Of a stretch of DNA of 7,923 bases, positions 5,939 to 7,923 are shown in pieces. Under the pieces are notes generated by a model, which was given only the letters and a program-made list of their open reading frames with translations, had not been told where the DNA came from and made no database searches. The position numbers and the translations under genes were made by a program. Source of the DNA: JAGGYK01 sp034716155 (GTDB taxonomy: Bacteria; Desulfobacterota; Desulfomonilia; UBA1062); the NCBI GenBank assembly GCA_034716155.1, contig JAYEFR010000248.1, forward strand, positions 1 to 7,923. The letters are read 5' to 3'. Positions within the stretch are counted from its first letter, which is position 1, and each line of letters begins with the position of its first letter.

Positions 5939-7923
5939 GTGCCTGGACTGAAGGTATATGTAAGCAATAAACTTGAAATGCTGGCCCAGGAATTGGCCTG
6001 CCTACTGGAAACGCCCCTTCCCTCCCCCATGACCAGTGAGATCATAGTGGTCCAGAGCTTTGGTATGGAGCGCTGGCTATCTCTTAAGCTTGCAGGTTTT
6101 CACGGGATATGCGCCAACTATCACTTTCCTTTTCCCAATGTCATGGTGCATGAGGCATTTAATCTGGTGCTCCCTGATATGCCCGATGAGACAGTCTTTG
6201 ATGTTGATGTTATGGCGTGGAGGATCATGAAGATGCTTCCTGATCTTATTGAGACCCGCGGCTTTGAGAAGCTTAAATACTACATTGATAATGACACAAC
6301 CGGGGCAAAGCTGTATCAGCTCTCGTCGCGTCTTGCTGATACATTTGACCAATATGTGATCTTCCGTCCTGACATGGTATCTATTTGGGAAAAGGGAAAG
6401 CACAAATATTCCAAAGAGGACAAAGACATCGAATACTGGCAATCCGTGCTGTGGAAGACCCTTGCAGACGGCCATGAAGGAGAGCACCGCGCAGCCCTTA
6501 AGCGAGCATTCCTGAAGGATCTTTCTTCAGCCGGCTGCACGGACCTGCCTGAGAGGATATCCATATTCGGGATATCATATCTCCCGCCCTTCCACCTTGA
6601 GATATTTTACGCACTCTCAAAGATTACTGAAGTGAATCTCTTTCTTATGAACCCATGCAGGGAATTCTGGGGTGATATCTGCTCAGAAAGGGAGATCGAC
6701 AGGATCTCTATTAAGCATGGAGGTGCAGGAGAAGAAGACCTCTATCTTGAAAAAGGCAACAGCCTCCTTGCATCCATGGGATCTCAGGGAAGATTCTTTT
6801 TTGATGCGCTGCAATCCATGGATAATGAGGAGTATGAACACTTTGTGGATGTGCCTTCTAAGGACATGCTCGAATGGATACAGGGCGATATACTCAACCT
6901 GCATGAGGGAGGAGAGGGGGGCAAGAATACGGTAAGCCATGACGATAAATCTGTGCAGATTCATTCATGCCACAGCCCCATGAGAGAGATTGAGGTGCTC
7001 TACGACAATCTTCTTGCCATGTTTGATAAGCATGATGACCTGCGTCCTGAGGATATACTTATCATGGCGCCTGATATTGAAGTTTATGCCCCATATATCC
7101 ATGCTGTATTCGATGTGCCTCGTCATACTGATGCCGGGTACATACCGTTCAGCATCGCGGATAGAACCTTGAAGAGGCAAAGCAATATTGTCGATGTCTT
7201 TGAACTTGTTCTAAACCTGGCAGGGGGCAGGCTTGGCGCTTCCAAGGTGCTTACCTTGCTTGAGTCCGGCCCGGTGAGAAAGAAATTCGGGATTGAGGAA
7301 GAAGACCTGTCCCTCATCCAGCACTGGATCGAAGAGACAAATATCCGCTGGGGTATCGACGCCAACAGCAGGGCAAAGATGGGTCTTCCGGAATTTGATG
7401 AAAACACCTGGAAGGCCGGCCTGGACAGACTCCTCCTGGGCTATGCCATGAAGGCAGGGGAAGAGAATATGTTTGATGGCATGCTTCCCTATGATGATAT
7501 TGAAGGTGAGAGGTCTGTCATGCTCGGCAGATTTCTGGAATTTATTTCAATGCTTTTTCATTATGTGGGGTTACTGGAAAGGCCGCACAACCTTGATACA
7601 TGGTCTGATCTACTGCTTGAAATGCTTGATAATCTATTCGAGGCGGATGAATCTTCAGAACCTCCCCTCCATCAATTGAGAACCACCTTGAAACGTCTTA
7701 TTGAACTGAAAAAGATATCCGGCTATGACGGTGTGGTCGGTGTGGATGTCATAAGGGCCTGTCTTAGTGATTATTTCGGCGGCATCATGGACCCGGGCAG
7801 ATTTATGGCATCAGGCATGACATTCTGTTCCATGCTTCCCATGAGAAGCATTCCATTTAAGGTCATCTGTATGCTCGGCATGAACCACGATGCGTATCCC
7901 CGTCAGCAAAAGGCAATGGGCTT
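5939..7923 (+). CDS. recC: RecC, exonuclease V gamma subunit (partial, 3' end beyond window)
   Basis: The first 661 codons of RecC are present and open to the window edge, about 60% of the 1122 residues of the E. coli protein. RecC is the non-catalytic scaffold of RecBCD, splitting the strands at double-strand ends and recognising Chi. The start is GTG with GGAG at 5930-5933, five bases upstream; the ATG at 5934 is out of frame and stops after five codons. Family blocks are clear: FGMERWLSLKLA (41-52), ANYHFPFPN (59-67), FGISYLPPFHLE (210-221), IHSCHSPMREIEVL (341-354), MAPDIEVYAPYI (376-387) and TFCSMLPMRSIPF (628-640) followed by LGMN. No frameshift is seen. recB and recD are expected to follow off the window. 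It is transcribed away from the CoA-transferase operon from its own promoter, and has no evident functional link to it. Confidence 0.95.
   Translation, partial: MPGLKVYVSNKLEMLAQELACLLETPLPSPMTSEIIVVQSFGMERWLSLKLAGFHGICANYHFPFPNVMVHEAFNLVLPDMPDETVFDVDVMAWRIMKMLPDLIETRGFEKLKYYIDNDTTGAKLYQLSSRLADTFDQYVIFRPDMVSIWEKGKHKYSKEDKDIEYWQSVLWKTLADGHEGEHRAALKRAFLKDLSSAGCTDLPERISIFGISYLPPFHLEIFYALSKITEVNLFLMNPCREFWGDICSEREIDRISIKHGGAGEEDLYLEKGNSLLASMGSQGRFFFDALQSMDNEEYEHFVDVPSKDMLEWIQGDILNLHEGGEGGKNTVSHDDKSVQIHSCHSPMREIEVLYDNLLAMFDKHDDLRPEDILIMAPDIEVYAPYIHAVFDVPRHTDAGYIPFSIADRTLKRQSNIVDVFELVLNLAGGRLGASKVLTLLESGPVRKKFGIEEEDLSLIQHWIEETNIRWGIDANSRAKMGLPEFDENTWKAGLDRLLLGYAMKAGEENMFDGMLPYDDIEGERSVMLGRFLEFISMLFHYVGLLERPHNLDTWSDLLLEMLDNLFEADESSEPPLHQLRTTLKRLIELKKISGYDGVVGVDVIRACLSDYFGGIMDPGRFMASGMTFCSMLPMRSIPFKVICMLGMNHDAYPRQQKAMG

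Noticed and set aside
6077..6964. Several 80-136 codon frames on the - strand and one on the + strand between 6077 and 6964
   Set aside because: They are overlapping frames of recC, whose translation matches the RecC family throughout; none has a recognisable product.
1..7923. CRISPR arrays, tRNA or rRNA genes, toxin-antitoxin or phage defence genes
   Set aside because: No regularly spaced direct repeats, no tRNA-like folds or conserved rRNA stretches and no recognisable defence gene were seen; recC is a housekeeping repair gene.

Overview
The window looks like a chromosomal segment of an anaerobic, low-to-medium-GC bacterium, most plausibly of the Desulfobacterota (old Deltaproteobacteria) or a neighbouring phylum. 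This is inferred from four things: a glutaconate-type CoA-transferase pair, a group-4-like hybrid histidine kinase paired with an HDOD protein, a RecC-type exonuclease subunit, and intergenic DNA full of degenerate palindromic repeats including a TGTCATTGCGAGG-type element. No gene in the window fixes the taxon, and no database search was possible.

Layout. Bases 1-796 carry no convincing gene. They are a repeat-rich spacer with a REP/MITE-like palindrome (72-165), AT-rich nested inverted repeats (296-386), a short GC hairpin (396-413), a heptamer duplication (431-444), a degenerate nested palindrome (598-664) and a perfect 13-bp inverted repeat (750-778) that ends two bases before the Shine-Dalgarno of the first gene. 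Bases 797-3790 hold a two-gene + strand signalling operon: a single-domain HDOD protein starting at TTG, then six bases later a soluble GAF-PAS-HisKA-HATPase-REC hybrid histidine kinase. Bases 3791-3868 are a convergent spacer almost filled by a long two-stem hairpin element. Bases 3869-5729 on the - strand hold the two subunits of a family I CoA-transferase, translationally coupled by an 8-base overlap. Bases 5730-5938 are a divergent promoter region: a sigma70-like promoter and a 26-bp near-perfect palindrome for the CoA-transferase operon, and an extended -10 promoter for the gene on the other side. From 5939 to the right edge runs the first 661 codons of recC, cut by the window end.

How the genes relate. 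The HDOD protein and the hybrid kinase very likely form one cytosolic signalling module, whose output partner is not visible. The CoA-transferase subunits form one enzyme, but its acyl substrate cannot be named from sequence alone. RecC belongs to the RecBCD recombination and repair complex, and recB and recD probably lie beyond the right edge. The three transcription units look functionally unrelated. I found no convincing new defence or mobile system. The most notable signals are two strong palindromes placed just upstream of the ribosome binding sites of both complete operons, and the unusual density of palindromic repeat debris.
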